Assembly (NCBI GenBank): GCA_905479495.1
Contig: CAJQMR010000002.1
Location: 248,001 to 312,000, forward strand
From: an uncultured Anaerolineae bacterium
GTDB lineage: Bacteria; Chloroflexota; Anaerolineae; Promineifilales; Promineifilaceae
DNA length: 64,000 bases
Reading direction: 5' to 3'
In this document: in pieces, positions 1-8,984 of the stretch
How positions within the stretch are numbered: position 1 is the first letter of the stretch
How the letters are laid out: each line of letters starts with the position of its first letter
The notes under the pieces: generated by a model
Databases searched by the model: none
What the model saw: only the letters and a program-made list of their open reading frames with translations
What the model was told of the DNA's origin: nothing
Made by a program: the position numbers and the translations under genes

Positions 1-570
1 TTAATTGGGGGAATTAGCGGCCCGATTTTAGGAACCATCCCTACCGACATGCATCTGCATGACAGCTACTGGGTGGTGGGGCATTTTCATGCCACGATGT
101 TTGGCGGCTTTATCTTCCCCTTCTGTGCAGCCTTGTATTATTGGTATCCAAAAATCACCGGGCACATGTACAAAGAATCCTTGGGTAAGCTTCATTTTTG
201 GCTGATGGTGCCTGGCTTCTGGGTGATGAGTTTTGGCCAGATGAGCGTGGGTATTTTAGGCATGAATCGCCGTTATGCTGATTATGAGCCTAGCTTAGGT
301 ATTGGCAATACCCAAATTCTGATTACGCTGTCGGCGTTAGTAATTGGCTGGTCGCTGTTGATTATGGTGTACAATTTTATTGCCAGCACGCGCACAGAAC
401 CGGTTGCCGACACCAACCCGTGGCGTTCTCGTTCACCCGAATGGCAGACACCAACGCCAATCCCCGAGTTTAACTATGACACGCCGTTTGAGGTGGTTGG
501 TGATCCATACGATTATGGGCTGGCTTCATCGCAATATGTCAATATGGCACCAGCCGCTGCTGGAGATTAA
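1..570 (+). CDS. ctaD: Cytochrome c oxidase subunit I, C-terminal part (cut by window edge)
   Basis: The frame is open from base 1, so only the last 189 residues are visible. This is the haem-copper catalytic subunit that reduces oxygen and pumps protons in the cytoplasmic membrane. The visible motif HDSYWVVGHFH holds the two His of HFH, which in this family bind haem a3 and haem a. Further membrane segments follow, then a hydrophilic tail rich in Pro. It is the first visible gene of an oxidase operon; a subunit IV gene begins 12 bases after the stop, behind the Shine-Dalgarno GGAGAA. The short C-terminal side fits an A-type oxidase. Family assignment is secure; the N-terminal part cannot be judged. 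Confidence 0.95.
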   Translation, partial: LIGGISGPILGTIPTDMHLHDSYWVVGHFHATMFGGFIFPFCAALYYWYPKITGHMYKESLGKLHFWLMVPGFWVMSFGQMSVGILGMNRRYADYEPSLGIGNTQILITLSALVIGWSLLIMVYNFIASTRTEPVADTNPWRSRSPEWQTPTPIPEFNYDTPFEVVGDPYDYGLASSQYVNMAPAAAGD

Positions 571-582
571 GGAGAATTTAAC

Positions 583-786
583 GTGAGTGAATTGAAAGCA
601 TCTGCCCAGCGTACTGGTGTGTATGTATTTTTGGCGCTGCTGGCTCTTACAGTTGTGGAATCAATAATCGGTGCGTTAGAGTCTCCGGTTACGGTTTTGC
701 TGATTATCATTGCCTTGGTGAAGGCAGCTTTAATTATTTACTTTTTTATGCATGTGTATCGCTTATGGCGTGAGGAGAGTCATTGA
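583..786 (+). CDS. Cytochrome c oxidase subunit IV (prokaryotic type)
   Basis: A 67-residue protein with two predicted membrane helices (about residues 12-32 and 38-58), the size and pattern of the small prokaryotic subunit IV that stabilises the oxidase. It starts at GTG, with GGAGAA eight bases upstream. Its stop codon TGA overlaps the ATG of the subunit III gene (TGATG), so the two are translationally coupled. The second helix is followed by a basic tail (RLWREESH). Position between subunits I and III supports the call more than sequence alone. Confidence 0.9.
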   Translation: MSELKASAQRTGVYVFLALLALTVVESIIGALESPVTVLLIIIALVKAALIIYFFMHVYRLWREESH

Positions 787-1436
787 TGAGTTCAGTAGCT
801 GCGGAAGCACATCATGATGATCATCTTGATGACCATGCCCATAGCCACGAACTGTCCTGGCCGCAACAGCTACGGGCAAATCGGCTGGGGCTTTGGCTGT
901 TCTGTATTTCGGAAGTCTTTTTATTTTTGGCTTTACTGGCGGCCCGGTTTTACCTGTGGGGTGGTGAGCGGCCGGAATTAAGCCAGGGACTGGGTTTTAT
1001 TACCACTACCGTTTTGCTTGTTAGCAGTTTCTTTGTGTTTCGTGGTGAAACGGCCATGGAGCATGGCGACCGCAAAAAGTTTTTGAACAGCTTTGTTTTA
1101 GCGGCGATTATGGGTTTTATCTTCTTCGTCGGTGTTGTGGTTCTGGAATGGAATATTTTTGGCTTGGAGCTAAACCTGTTTGGCATTGAGTGGTTTGGCC
1201 ATTTAAAGCCAAGCGATGGTGTGTTTGGTGGCGTATTCTTTGCCATGACAGGGATGCACGCGCTGCATGTGCTAAGCGGCCTCTTCTTAATCTATGTGGT
1301 TTGGAATAAGGGACGTCGGGGTGAATTTTCGCCAGAAAAGCACTGGGGTGTGGAAGCTTGCGCCATTTATTGGCATTACGTGGATGTTGTGTGGGTGTTT
1401 TTCTATCCAGCGTTGTATCTGATTGGCCGCACATAG
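786..1436 (+). CDS. ctaE: Cytochrome c oxidase subunit III
   Basis: A 216-residue membrane protein of the haem-copper oxidase subunit III family, which supports proton uptake and turnover stability of subunit I. Five helices are likely, the usual number for short bacterial forms. Family-typical stretches are LWLFCISEVFLF near the start, FFAMTGMHALHV and the closing WHYVDVVWVFFYPALY. The N-terminus is unusually rich in His and Asp (HHDDHLDDHAHSHE), which could bind a metal. I chose the ATG at 786, which overlaps the preceding TGA, over an in-frame TTG at 783. Confidence 0.95.
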   Translation: MSSVAAEAHHDDHLDDHAHSHELSWPQQLRANRLGLWLFCISEVFLFLALLAARFYLWGGERPELSQGLGFITTTVLLVSSFFVFRGETAMEHGDRKKFLNSFVLAAIMGFIFFVGVVVLEWNIFGLELNLFGIEWFGHLKPSDGVFGGVFFAMTGMHALHVLSGLFLIYVVWNKGRRGEFSPEKHWGVEACAIYWHYVDVVWVFFYPALYLIGRT

Positions 1437-1586
1437 TCGTTGGTGCGTACAGGTCGATAGAAATCCACAGAAGAACATTATGTCGAGTGAAGCGGGTTGT
1501 GTAGGTAGCGTTATTTTTCTAAAAGCTAATCGGAAATAGCATTTACTTTAGTACGAATACCCATCTTCACAAGTGAGTAAACCAAC

Positions 1587-2531
1587 ATGGATCCTGTCCT
1601 AAAGGCGATTTTGCTTTCCTGGGATTGGAAGATTGAAGTAATTATCGTCCTGGCCCTGGCCGGGACGCTTTTTTCTAGGGGGTGGTGGCAACTGCGTCAG
1701 CGTTCCCGTAGAGCAGCACGGCGCTACCGGCGTACTGCGCGCTCTCGCTGGCGGTTGGCTGTATCCTGGCGGTTGGCAGCTTATTGGGGAGGCTTGCTGG
1801 CCGTAGCCCTTGCTTTGCTTTCGCCAATTGATGCCCTGGGGCAGCAGCTCTTTTTTATGCACATGGTGCAGCATTTGCTGCTGATTATGATTGCCCCGCC
1901 GCTGCTGCTGGTGGCTAATCCTATGCCCTTTATCCTGTGGGGCTTACCCACCGGCTTGCGGCACAAGATAGGTGGCCTATTTAGCCAGGCGTTACATCGC
2001 GAGTCTGGCTTCCGGCGCTGGCTGCGCTTGCTGACGCAACCTGGAATCATCTGGATGGTGTGGGTTGTTTCGCTCATCGGTTGGCATGATCCCAGCATGT
2101 ATAATTTGGCACTGCGGTTTGAATGGGTGCATAATGCAGAACACCTATCTTTTTTTATTGCCAGCATGCTGTTGTGGTGGCATCTTACTGGGGCTGGGCC
2201 GCGTATACACAAGCAGTTTGGCCTGCTGGGGCGCATTGCTTTGGTGATGTCGGTGGTGCCACCCAACATGCTCACGGGAATTGTGCTGGCTTTTGCCACC
2301 CAGGGCTATTATTCATACTATGAATCGGTTCCCCGGCTGTGGGGCTTCGATGTGTTGATGGACCAGCAGCTCGGCGGGGTGATAATGTGGGTGCCGGGCA
2401 GTATGATGTATATTATTGCTGCTTTGATTTTAATCGGCCGTTTTTTGAGCCAGGAAGATCGCAAACCGCAGTTACCGGAGTCTAAATGGGCTTCAGAAAA
2501 GGCTGTGGCTGCCCCTGGCTTAAAGCATTAG
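1587..2531 (+). CDS. ctaG: CtaG-family cytochrome c oxidase assembly protein
   Basis: A 314-residue polytopic membrane protein of the Bacillus-type CtaG (caa3 assembly factor) family, thought to help copper insertion into the oxidase. Seven or so helices are visible after a basic cytoplasmic stretch (QRSRRAARRYRR). His-containing segments such as FFMHMVQHLLLIMIAPPLLL, HNAEHLSFF and WWHLTG match the family, whose conserved His are suspected copper ligands. It follows subunit III after about 150 bases and precedes SURF1, so it belongs to the oxidase assembly cluster. No strong Shine-Dalgarno is seen at the chosen ATG. Confidence 0.9.
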   Translation: MDPVLKAILLSWDWKIEVIIVLALAGTLFSRGWWQLRQRSRRAARRYRRTARSRWRLAVSWRLAAYWGGLLAVALALLSPIDALGQQLFFMHMVQHLLLIMIAPPLLLVANPMPFILWGLPTGLRHKIGGLFSQALHRESGFRRWLRLLTQPGIIWMVWVVSLIGWHDPSMYNLALRFEWVHNAEHLSFFIASMLLWWHLTGAGPRIHKQFGLLGRIALVMSVVPPNMLTGIVLAFATQGYYSYYESVPRLWGFDVLMDQQLGGVIMWVPGSMMYIIAALILIGRFLSQEDRKPQLPESKWASEKAVAAPGLKH

Positions 2532-2539
2532 GGGAGCCT

Positions 2540-2644
2540 ACTGTTTCGCTAAACGAATATTGACGGATAGAAAGGCTGTGGCGAAACAGTTAAACTGAAG
2601 CAAACTTTCACAATTTCTATCCGTAAAAAGAAGTTTGCTTCAGT
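2540..2644 (+). promoter_or_regulatory. Three interleaved perfect inverted repeats, possible kissing-loop RNA
   Basis: Stem 1 pairs 2540-2549 with 2581-2590 (10 bp, ACTGTTTCGC). Stem 2 pairs 2594-2607 with 2631-2644 (14 bp, ACTGAAGCAAACTT). The loop of stem 1 holds 2563-2573 (ACGGATAGAAA), exactly complementary to 2614-2624 in the loop of stem 2 (11 bp). All three pairings are perfect. The element ends just before the likely SURF1 ribosome site (GGAAGGGA near 2648). It could be a leader RNA, a terminator pair or a protein-binding DNA site. Confidence 0.7.
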
Positions 2645-2666
2645 ACTGGAAGGGACAGAGCCAACC

Positions 2667-3449
2667 ATGAACTTGCTGAAAACGTTATTTAGCCGCCGTT
2701 GGCTGGGTGGTACGCTGCTGGTGTTGTTTGCCATGGGTCTGTTTGTACGCCTGGGCATCTGGCAGCTGGATCGATTGGATCAGCGACGAGCGCAAAATGA
2801 TCAGCTGCGTGCTGTGCTGGATTCGCCACCGTTGGATTTAGCGCAGCCGTTGCCCGAGGGGGCAGAGGCATTGGCACTGCTGGAAAATCGCCTGGCGACG
2901 GTGACGGGACAGTACGATTTTGCTCAGGAGCGGATTTTGCTGCTGCAATCTTGGCAGGGCAGGCCGGGCGTGGCGTTGGTGACGCCGCTGCTCATTGAGG
3001 GGATGGACGAGGCGCCTGCACCGAGTGGAGGTGAAGTGGCCGTTCTCGTTAATCGTGGCTGGGTGCCGCAGGCGGAATACGAAGCCGGGCAGTTGGGCAG
3101 TTATCAAACGGAGACAGGCGTCGTGCAGGTTGATGGTTATCTGGCCTTGGGCCAGCCGAGGCGGGGCGATTCGCCCGAGGTCGCCCCACAAGAAATTTAT
3201 CGCCTTGATTTGGAGGCGCTAGCAGCCGCGTTGCCTTATGATCTGCTGCCCGTGGTTTTGATTGAAGCCCCTACGCAGGAAGTTGAGTTAGAATCGCCAC
3301 TGCATGCCGCTCGCGAGGTTGATTTATCGGAAGGTCCACATCTGAGCTACGCCTGGCAGTGGTTTATTTTTTGTGTGTTGACGGGCAGCCTTTACCTGGT
3401 GTTTGTGCGCCGATCGGAACAGGAACGGCCGTCTCCGCCTACAAATTAA
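2667..3449 (+). CDS. SURF1-family cytochrome oxidase biogenesis protein
   Basis: A 260-residue protein with the SURF1 plan: one N-terminal helix (about 10-30) opening with the basic SRRWLGG, a large extracytoplasmic domain, and one C-terminal helix (about 227-247). Characteristic motifs are GIWQLDRLDQRRAQND, PVLVNRGWVP-like text (VLVNRGWVPQ) and HLSYAWQWF before the last helix. SURF1 helps haem a insertion into subunit I. It follows ctaG and the interleaved inverted repeats. The C-terminus (SEQERPSPPTN) carries one copy of ACGGCCGT. Confidence 0.93.
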   Translation: MNLLKTLFSRRWLGGTLLVLFAMGLFVRLGIWQLDRLDQRRAQNDQLRAVLDSPPLDLAQPLPEGAEALALLENRLATVTGQYDFAQERILLLQSWQGRPGVALVTPLLIEGMDEAPAPSGGEVAVLVNRGWVPQAEYEAGQLGSYQTETGVVQVDGYLALGQPRRGDSPEVAPQEIYRLDLEALAAALPYDLLPVVLIEAPTQEVELESPLHAAREVDLSEGPHLSYAWQWFIFCVLTGSLYLVFVRRSEQERPSPPTN

Positions 3450-3459
3450 ACTTATTGTC

Positions 3460-4089
3460 ATGATAGAAAATAAACAGATTTCACAAATTATAAAGAAGAA
3501 AGCTTATCTCTTTCTGTGGGATGTCGCATTTTCTCTGCGCACCGCTTCGTTCCTCTTTTTGCTTGCAGCTTACCTGATTTTGCCACACCCTGTCTTGGCT
3601 CACGGCGGTGGCGAACTGCAAATTAGCAACGCGCCCATTGGTGCATATCAGGTTTCTATCTGGAACAACCCGCCAATCGCGCGGGCGGGACAGGCTGTTC
3701 ACGTGACGGTAGGCATTGCTCAGATTGATACTGGCGAACCGGTGCTGGATGCGGCCGTTTTTGTCACGATCCTCAATGAGCGCAATGAATCGGTAGCCAC
3801 CGCTGCGGCCACGACGGAGCAGTCGATCAATCGGCTTTTTTATGAGGCGGACCTGGACGGGGTTTCCCCTGGAACTTATGAGATGCAAATCGAAGTGACG
3901 GGAAGTGAAGGGAACGGCGTGTTATCTTTTCCGCTCACGGTGGAAAGCGCCTCGTTTTGGCCCTGGTTGGCGGGGGCTGGGGCGGCGGTATTTGTTGTGT
4001 GGTTAGTGCTGCGCCAGTGGCGTAAAGGCGCAAAAGTAACGGTGGCTCGCCGAAGTACGGCCGTTCCTCGGCCCCGTTCTGTAGATTAA
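3460..4089 (+). CDS. FixH/YtkA-like membrane protein of the oxidase cluster
   Basis: About 209 residues. An N-terminal helix (about 25-45) ends in HPVLAHGGGE, probably a signal peptide with a His-containing mature start. Next comes an extracellular beta-rich domain (about 55-165) resembling FixH/YtkA-like or copper-resistance (CopC-like) domains, with PGTYEMQIEV near its end. A C-terminal helix (about 170-190) and a basic tail (RQWRKGAKVTVARR) follow. The ATG at 3460 lies 10 bases after the SURF1 stop; a start at 3403 would overlap SURF1 and is less likely. Position suggests a role in copper handling or oxidase assembly, but the domain call is by eye only. Confidence 0.65.
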   Translation: MIENKQISQIIKKKAYLFLWDVAFSLRTASFLFLLAAYLILPHPVLAHGGGELQISNAPIGAYQVSIWNNPPIARAGQAVHVTVGIAQIDTGEPVLDAAVFVTILNERNESVATAAATTEQSINRLFYEADLDGVSPGTYEMQIEVTGSEGNGVLSFPLTVESASFWPWLAGAGAAVFVVWLVLRQWRKGAKVTVARRSTAVPRPRSVD

Positions 4090-4115
4090 GCGTCGATGAA
4101 ACGTCGGTTATCTCA

Positions 4116-4144
4116 GTGACATTTTGGTGACAACTGTTTATAAT
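4116..4144 (+). promoter_or_regulatory. Sigma-70-type promoter for the transglutaminase gene
   Basis: GTGACA at 4116-4121 is followed after exactly 17 bases by TATAAT at 4139-4144. It lies in the 189-base gap between the FixH-like gene and the transglutaminase gene, about 135 bases before the latter's ATG, and separates it from the oxidase operon. Confidence 0.6.
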
Positions 4145-4278
4145 TCTCAGCGAGAAGAAGATAGGATGCACATAATTTGAAATTAAGAGTGGCGGTCCCG
4201 AAAACAGCTTATCGATAAACCCCCCCATAGTGGGAACTGCCAATTCTAAGTCCTAGAGAAAACGCCAGGGAAACTAAT

Positions 4279-6600
4279 ATGCATATTCGACCCAAATTAG
4301 AAGAAGGCTGGTCAACATTATTTTTGCTTTGGGCCATGATTATGATCTCCTCAATGGCCATTGCCCAGGCAGATCTTATTGTTGGTTTGCATGTCATTCC
4401 GCTGGTGGGAACCGTGGCTTTGATAGTTGGAACTTTGCTGGCCAAAAGTCGCTTCTCCGCCAACACAGCCCACACGTTTGCCGTTATTTACGGCATATTT
4501 GTTGTGTTTGTCATTGTGGGCACCGTGGACGCCTTTGCTGGTATGCCCTGGCGTGACCGCATCCTCCACCCCACCGACGGCATCATCAGCCGCCAGCTTA
4601 TCTGGTTGCAAAAGTTGGTAACCGGCGGCACCAGCCGCGATGGGTTTATTTTTGTTTTTCAAACCTCCTTTATTTATTGGGCTTTGGGCTATACGGCAAC
4701 CTGGTACACCTTCCGCAAGCCACGCGTGTGGCGGGCGGTTATTCCTAGCGGTCTGGTTTTGTTGAGTGTGGTTTATTATTATGCTGGCCCCCGCCCACTG
4801 GAATTTTACCTGGCGCTCTATTTGCTGCTGGCGCTACTGTTTGTGGCCCGTACTTATCTGGTTGAGCAAGAAAAAGGGTGGTTGGCCAGTGCAGTGCGGT
4901 ATGAAAAAGGCATCTGGTTTAATTTTGTTCGGGCCGGCTTTATTGTTGCCCTGTTGGCGTTAGCCTTTACCTGGCGACTGCCGCCATTGGCAGCCAGTGC
5001 CACGATGGGTGATGCCTTGAGCGGCGCGAGAGGCCCGTGGCGTGAGTTTCAGGATAACTGGACGCGGATGTTCTCGGCGCTGCGTACGTATGGCACAAAC
5101 ACAACGGATCCATATCAGGATACGTTGGTATTGGGTGGTCCGAGGACGGTGGGCAATACGGCCGTTATGGACATCATCGTGCCGCGTGAATTGCCCTACG
5201 TGTATTGGCAAGCCAAGGTGTACCATACGTACAAAGATGGCGGTGGTTGGGACAGCTTAGATGAGTCATTCACGGAACATTTTCCAGATGAAGGCCCTAT
5301 TAGCCATCCCTTTACGGCCGACCGCGAAGTTATCACCCAAACGGTCATTTCCTATTTGCCTAATTCCAGCCTGATTTACGGCGCACCAGACATTATTGAT
5401 GTGGATCGGCCCATCAATGTGTATGCCAGTCGGGATGATAACGGTAACCAACTGGTGAGCCAGGTTCGTTCCAAATTTGTGCTTCAGCTCGGCGACCAGT
5501 ATGAAGTGACGTCTCGCCTCTCATTAGCAGATGCCACCAGCCTGCGCAATGCCGACACGAATTATCCAGATTGGATTGATGAAATTTATTTACAGTTGCC
5601 TGACAGCGTTACTCCAGAAACGCTTGCCCTGGCGGAAGAGTTAACTGCCCCATACGACAATCCGTTTGATAAAGCGATTTCTGTGCGCGATTATTTACGG
5701 GAAAACATCGTTTACAACGATCAAATTCAGGCCACACCCGACGGCATTGATCCCGTGCATTACACCTTGTTTGTGAGCCAGGAAGCGTATTGTAATTATT
5801 ATGCCTCGGCGATGGCCGTCATGCTGCGTTCTCAGGGCGTTCCGGCACGGGTTGTGGGCGGTTATGCTCAGGGCAGCTTTGACCCGGAAACAAATTCGTA
5901 CCGGGTACAGGCCAGTAATTCACACACCTGGGTCGAGGTGTTTTTCCCCGGCTATGGTTGGATTCAGTTTGAGCCGACTGCCTCGATTCCTGCCTGGGAC
6001 CGTCCAGAAACGGTTGATGAGAGCGGTAGCGGCGGCGATGCGTTTAGTGCCTTCTCGGCTCAGTCGCTGCTCAATCGCGAAGAATTGTTAGGAGAAGATC
6101 TGGAGGATTCGCAAGATCCTGATTTTGATCCGAATGAGGTAGCAAACTTGCTGGACCAAGAGGATGCGACGCTTGCCGAGCCTTCTTTTTGGGACACATT
6201 CCCTGTGTGGCAGGCGATTGGTGCAGCGCTTGTTTTGGTTGTGGCCGTGACGCTTTCATATGTAGCCAATGAGATGAATAAGCGGGTCGAGGGAGATGTG
6301 GATAAAAGCTTCTCCCGTTTGCGCAGCTGGGCCAGTTGGCTGGGTCTGTCTACGCGTGAAACACAGACGCCCTATGAGCAGGCGGAATTGTTGGTTACGG
6401 CCGTTCCCGAAGGAAAAGAACCAATCCGCACCCTAACCAAACAATTTGTCCTCAAGCAGTTCAGCGCCGCCAAAGCGTTTGAAGAGGGCTTTAACCCACG
6501 GACCCAGTGGCAAAATCTGCGCCCCATTCTCATCCGGCAAACGCTGGCTAAGAAGATGGCCGACCTGCGCGAACGGCGCAAAAACCGCCGCAAAAGATAG
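4279..6600 (+). CDS. Transglutaminase-like membrane protein (TgpA type)
   Basis: 773 residues. Residues 10-240 hold about six membrane helices (DUF3488-like), then an extracytoplasmic segment, a transglutaminase-like core (about 440-570), another helix near 650 and a cytoplasmic DUF4129-like tail ending in a very basic run (LRERRKNRRKR). In the core the likely catalytic Cys is in EAYCNYYAS (about 504) and the His in NSHTWVEV (about 548). The third position, usually Asp in DPT, reads FEPT here, so Glu replaces Asp. TgpA proteins are thought to act as periplasmic cysteine protease or transglutaminase-like enzymes; the substrate here is unknown. It has its own promoter. Confidence 0.88.
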   Translation: MHIRPKLEEGWSTLFLLWAMIMISSMAIAQADLIVGLHVIPLVGTVALIVGTLLAKSRFSANTAHTFAVIYGIFVVFVIVGTVDAFAGMPWRDRILHPTDGIISRQLIWLQKLVTGGTSRDGFIFVFQTSFIYWALGYTATWYTFRKPRVWRAVIPSGLVLLSVVYYYAGPRPLEFYLALYLLLALLFVARTYLVEQEKGWLASAVRYEKGIWFNFVRAGFIVALLALAFTWRLPPLAASATMGDALSGARGPWREFQDNWTRMFSALRTYGTNTTDPYQDTLVLGGPRTVGNTAVMDIIVPRELPYVYWQAKVYHTYKDGGGWDSLDESFTEHFPDEGPISHPFTADREVITQTVISYLPNSSLIYGAPDIIDVDRPINVYASRDDNGNQLVSQVRSKFVLQLGDQYEVTSRLSLADATSLRNADTNYPDWIDEIYLQLPDSVTPETLALAEELTAPYDNPFDKAISVRDYLRENIVYNDQIQATPDGIDPVHYTLFVSQEAYCNYYASAMAVMLRSQGVPARVVGGYAQGSFDPETNSYRVQASNSHTWVEVFFPGYGWIQFEPTASIPAWDRPETVDESGSGGDAFSAFSAQSLLNREELLGEDLEDSQDPDFDPNEVANLLDQEDATLAEPSFWDTFPVWQAIGAALVLVVAVTLSYVANEMNKRVEGDVDKSFSRLRSWASWLGLSTRETQTPYEQAELLVTAVPEGKEPIRTLTKQFVLKQFSAAKAFEEGFNPRTQWQNLRPILIRQTLAKKMADLRERRKNRRKR

Positions 6601-6610
6601 TTTTGAGACT

Positions 6611-6665
6611 GGAGATTGGAGATTAGAGATTGGTTGTAATCTCCAATCTCTAATCTCTAATCTCC
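6611..6665 (+). repeat. Intergenic hairpin of GGAGATT words
   Basis: Arms 6611-6633 and 6643-6665 pair at 22 of 23 positions around a nine-base loop. Each arm is itself made of repeated words (GGAGATTGGAGATTAGAGAT). It lies between the transglutaminase and recQ genes. No U-tract follows directly. The same words recur in frame at about 32885-32920 and 54228-54262. Confidence 0.7.
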
Positions 6666-6702
6666 TCTTCCCCCTCCACCAAAATTCCCCTACAATAGTG
6701 GC

Positions 6703-8853
6703 ATGATCCAGTCCCAACTCAAACAAATATTTGGCTACGACAGCTTCCGTCCGTTACAGGAAGAAATTATTCAAAACGTCCTGCGCAAGCAAGACTCGCT
6801 GGTGGTGATGCCCACCGGCAGCGGCAAATCGCTCTGCTACCAGCTGCCTGCCCTGGAGTTCCCTGGCCTGACGGTCGTCGTCTCCCCGCTCATTTCACTG
6901 ATGGAAGACCAGGTGATGCAGCTGCGGGCGTTGGGGGTAACGGCCGTTTTCCTCAACAGTACCCTCGACCAGGTTGGCCACGATTGGGTTGCTGATGAAA
7001 TTCGCTCCGGCGCAGCCAAGCTGCTCTACGCTGCACCCGAAACGCTCGTCCAGCCGCGCACCCTGGCTTTGCTGGACCAGTGCAACGTCGATTGCCTGAC
7101 CATTGACGAAGCCCACTGCATTTCCGAATGGGGCCACGACTTCCGGCCCGAATATCGCCAGCTGGTGGCCCTGCACCGCCGTTTGCCCGATGCGGTTTGC
7201 CTGGCGGTGACGGCCACCGCCACGGAACGGGTGCGGCAAGACATCAAAAACAGCCTGGAAATTGGCGACGCCCACGAATTTGTGGCCAGCTTTGACCGGG
7301 ACAACTTGATGCTTTCTGTTGAACCCAAAACCGACGGTTTGGCTCAAACGATCAACTTTTTGCAGGCCCATCCCGATGAATCGGGCATTATTTACTGCGC
7401 CACGCGCAAGCAGGTAGACTTTTTGTCGGGAGAACTGGGTCGGCGCGGCTGGTCGGTACGGCCGTATCATGCCGGACTAGATGACAACACCCGTCGCCAA
7501 AATCAGCAAGCGTTCATCCGTGACGATGTGCCCATTATGGTGGCCACGATTGCCTTTGGCATGGGCATCAACAAGCCCAACGTGCGCTTTGTCTTGCACT
7601 ACGATCTGCCCAAAAATTTGGAAAGCTACTACCAGCAAATCGGTCGGGCCGGGCGGGATGGTCTGCCGTCTGACTGCCTGCTGCTGTTCAGCTATTCAGA
7701 CGTGCAGACGATCAACTATTTCATCAGCCAGCAGGAGCCGAGCCAGCAGCAGGGGGCGCGGGTGCGGCTGGAAGCGATGCTGGGTTTTGTGGAGACGAAC
7801 GTGTGCCGCAGACGGCCGTTGCTCAACTACTTCGGCGAGTCCTATCAAAAAGAGACTTGCGAACAGTGCGACAACTGCACCACCGAAGCGGGCGATCTAG
7901 TCGATTTGACCATCCCGGCGCAAAAATTCCTCTCCTGCGTCAAGCGCACCGGTGAATTTTTTGGCGTTAATCACATCATCGACGTGCTGCGCGGCTCGCA
8001 GAGCCAAAAGGTGCTGCAGCGCGGGCACGATAAGCTGTCTACGTACAACATTGGTGGCGAGTTTAGCAAGAAGGAATGGCAGTATCTGGCGCGGCAGTTT
8101 GTGCAGCAGGGGCTGATGGTGCAGGGCATGGAGCACGGCAGCTTGAAGCTGACGCCGCAAGCGTATGCCGTCTTCAAAGGCGAACCGGTGCAGGGCACGC
8201 TGCCGGACAAGCCGCAGGCAGCGCCCTCAGCCACGGCTTACGCCAATTATGACCAGGGCCTATTCCAGCTGCTGCGCCAAAAGCGCAAGGCGTTGGCCGA
8301 CGAGGCGGGCGTGCCGCCCTACGTCATCTTCTCCGACCGAACGCTGGTGGAGATGGCCACCTACTTCCCGCAGTCGCGGGCCAGCTTTGGCACCCTGTAC
8401 GGCGTGGGTGCGGCCAAGCTGGCCAACTTTGCCGAGGTGTTTGTGCCGATTATCCAAAATTATTGTGCCGAAAATGGGATCGAGGAAGTGCGGAAGACGG
8501 CTCCGACCACGGTTTCTGCCAGCAGCAGCACACCGGGTGGACGGACGGTTGAGGTGCTGAATTTGTATAATAACGGCCGTTCCCTCCCCGAACTATGCCA
8601 ACAGTACAACGTCAAGCGCAGCACCATTCTCAACCACCTGTGGAAAGCGGTGCAAGCGGGTGAAACGCTGCGCGCCAGCAATTTGCTAGAGCATTCAGAC
8701 CTTTCGCCCGACCAGCAGCAGCAAGCCCTGGCCGCCTTCGCCCAACACGGCAGCGACTACCTGCGCCCCGTCTACGTCGCCCTCAACGAAACCGTCGATT
8801 ACGAAGAACTCCACCTCCTGCGTCTCCACTTCGTCAGTCAAGCAGCAGAATAG
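6703..8853 (+). CDS. recQ: ATP-dependent DNA helicase RecQ
   Basis: 716 residues. The helicase core (about 1-340) shows Walker A MPTGSGKS, the DEAH box in DEAHCISEWGHDFRPEY and motif VI QIGRAGRDG. A zinc-binding RQC region follows with VCRRR...CEQCDNC (about 367-393). An HRDC domain lies at about 517-595, and a C-terminal helix-turn-helix region at about 610-715 (LPELCQQYNVKRSTILNHL), as in the long RecQ form with HTH_40. It unwinds recombination and replication intermediates. No clear Shine-Dalgarno is seen before the ATG, whose upstream is the hairpin repeat. It carries several in-frame ACGGCCGT copies. Confidence 0.95.
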   Translation: MIQSQLKQIFGYDSFRPLQEEIIQNVLRKQDSLVVMPTGSGKSLCYQLPALEFPGLTVVVSPLISLMEDQVMQLRALGVTAVFLNSTLDQVGHDWVADEIRSGAAKLLYAAPETLVQPRTLALLDQCNVDCLTIDEAHCISEWGHDFRPEYRQLVALHRRLPDAVCLAVTATATERVRQDIKNSLEIGDAHEFVASFDRDNLMLSVEPKTDGLAQTINFLQAHPDESGIIYCATRKQVDFLSGELGRRGWSVRPYHAGLDDNTRRQNQQAFIRDDVPIMVATIAFGMGINKPNVRFVLHYDLPKNLESYYQQIGRAGRDGLPSDCLLLFSYSDVQTINYFISQQEPSQQQGARVRLEAMLGFVETNVCRRRPLLNYFGESYQKETCEQCDNCTTEAGDLVDLTIPAQKFLSCVKRTGEFFGVNHIIDVLRGSQSQKVLQRGHDKLSTYNIGGEFSKKEWQYLARQFVQQGLMVQGMEHGSLKLTPQAYAVFKGEPVQGTLPDKPQAAPSATAYANYDQGLFQLLRQKRKALADEAGVPPYVIFSDRTLVEMATYFPQSRASFGTLYGVGAAKLANFAEVFVPIIQNYCAENGIEEVRKTAPTTVSASSSTPGGRTVEVLNLYNNGRSLPELCQQYNVKRSTILNHLWKAVQAGETLRASNLLEHSDLSPDQQQQALAAFAQHGSDYLRPVYVALNETVDYEELHLLRLHFVSQAAE

Positions 8854-8984
8854 AACGCAGATGAACGCAGATGACGCTGATTTTTCTTGTTTTCCGTGCT
8901 GTGGCTGGTCTTCTGAACGAGCCACAAAGTAGTATGGGGGATGTCCACGGCAGTCAAATGCCTCACCAAAGGGGGAAAGAGCAA

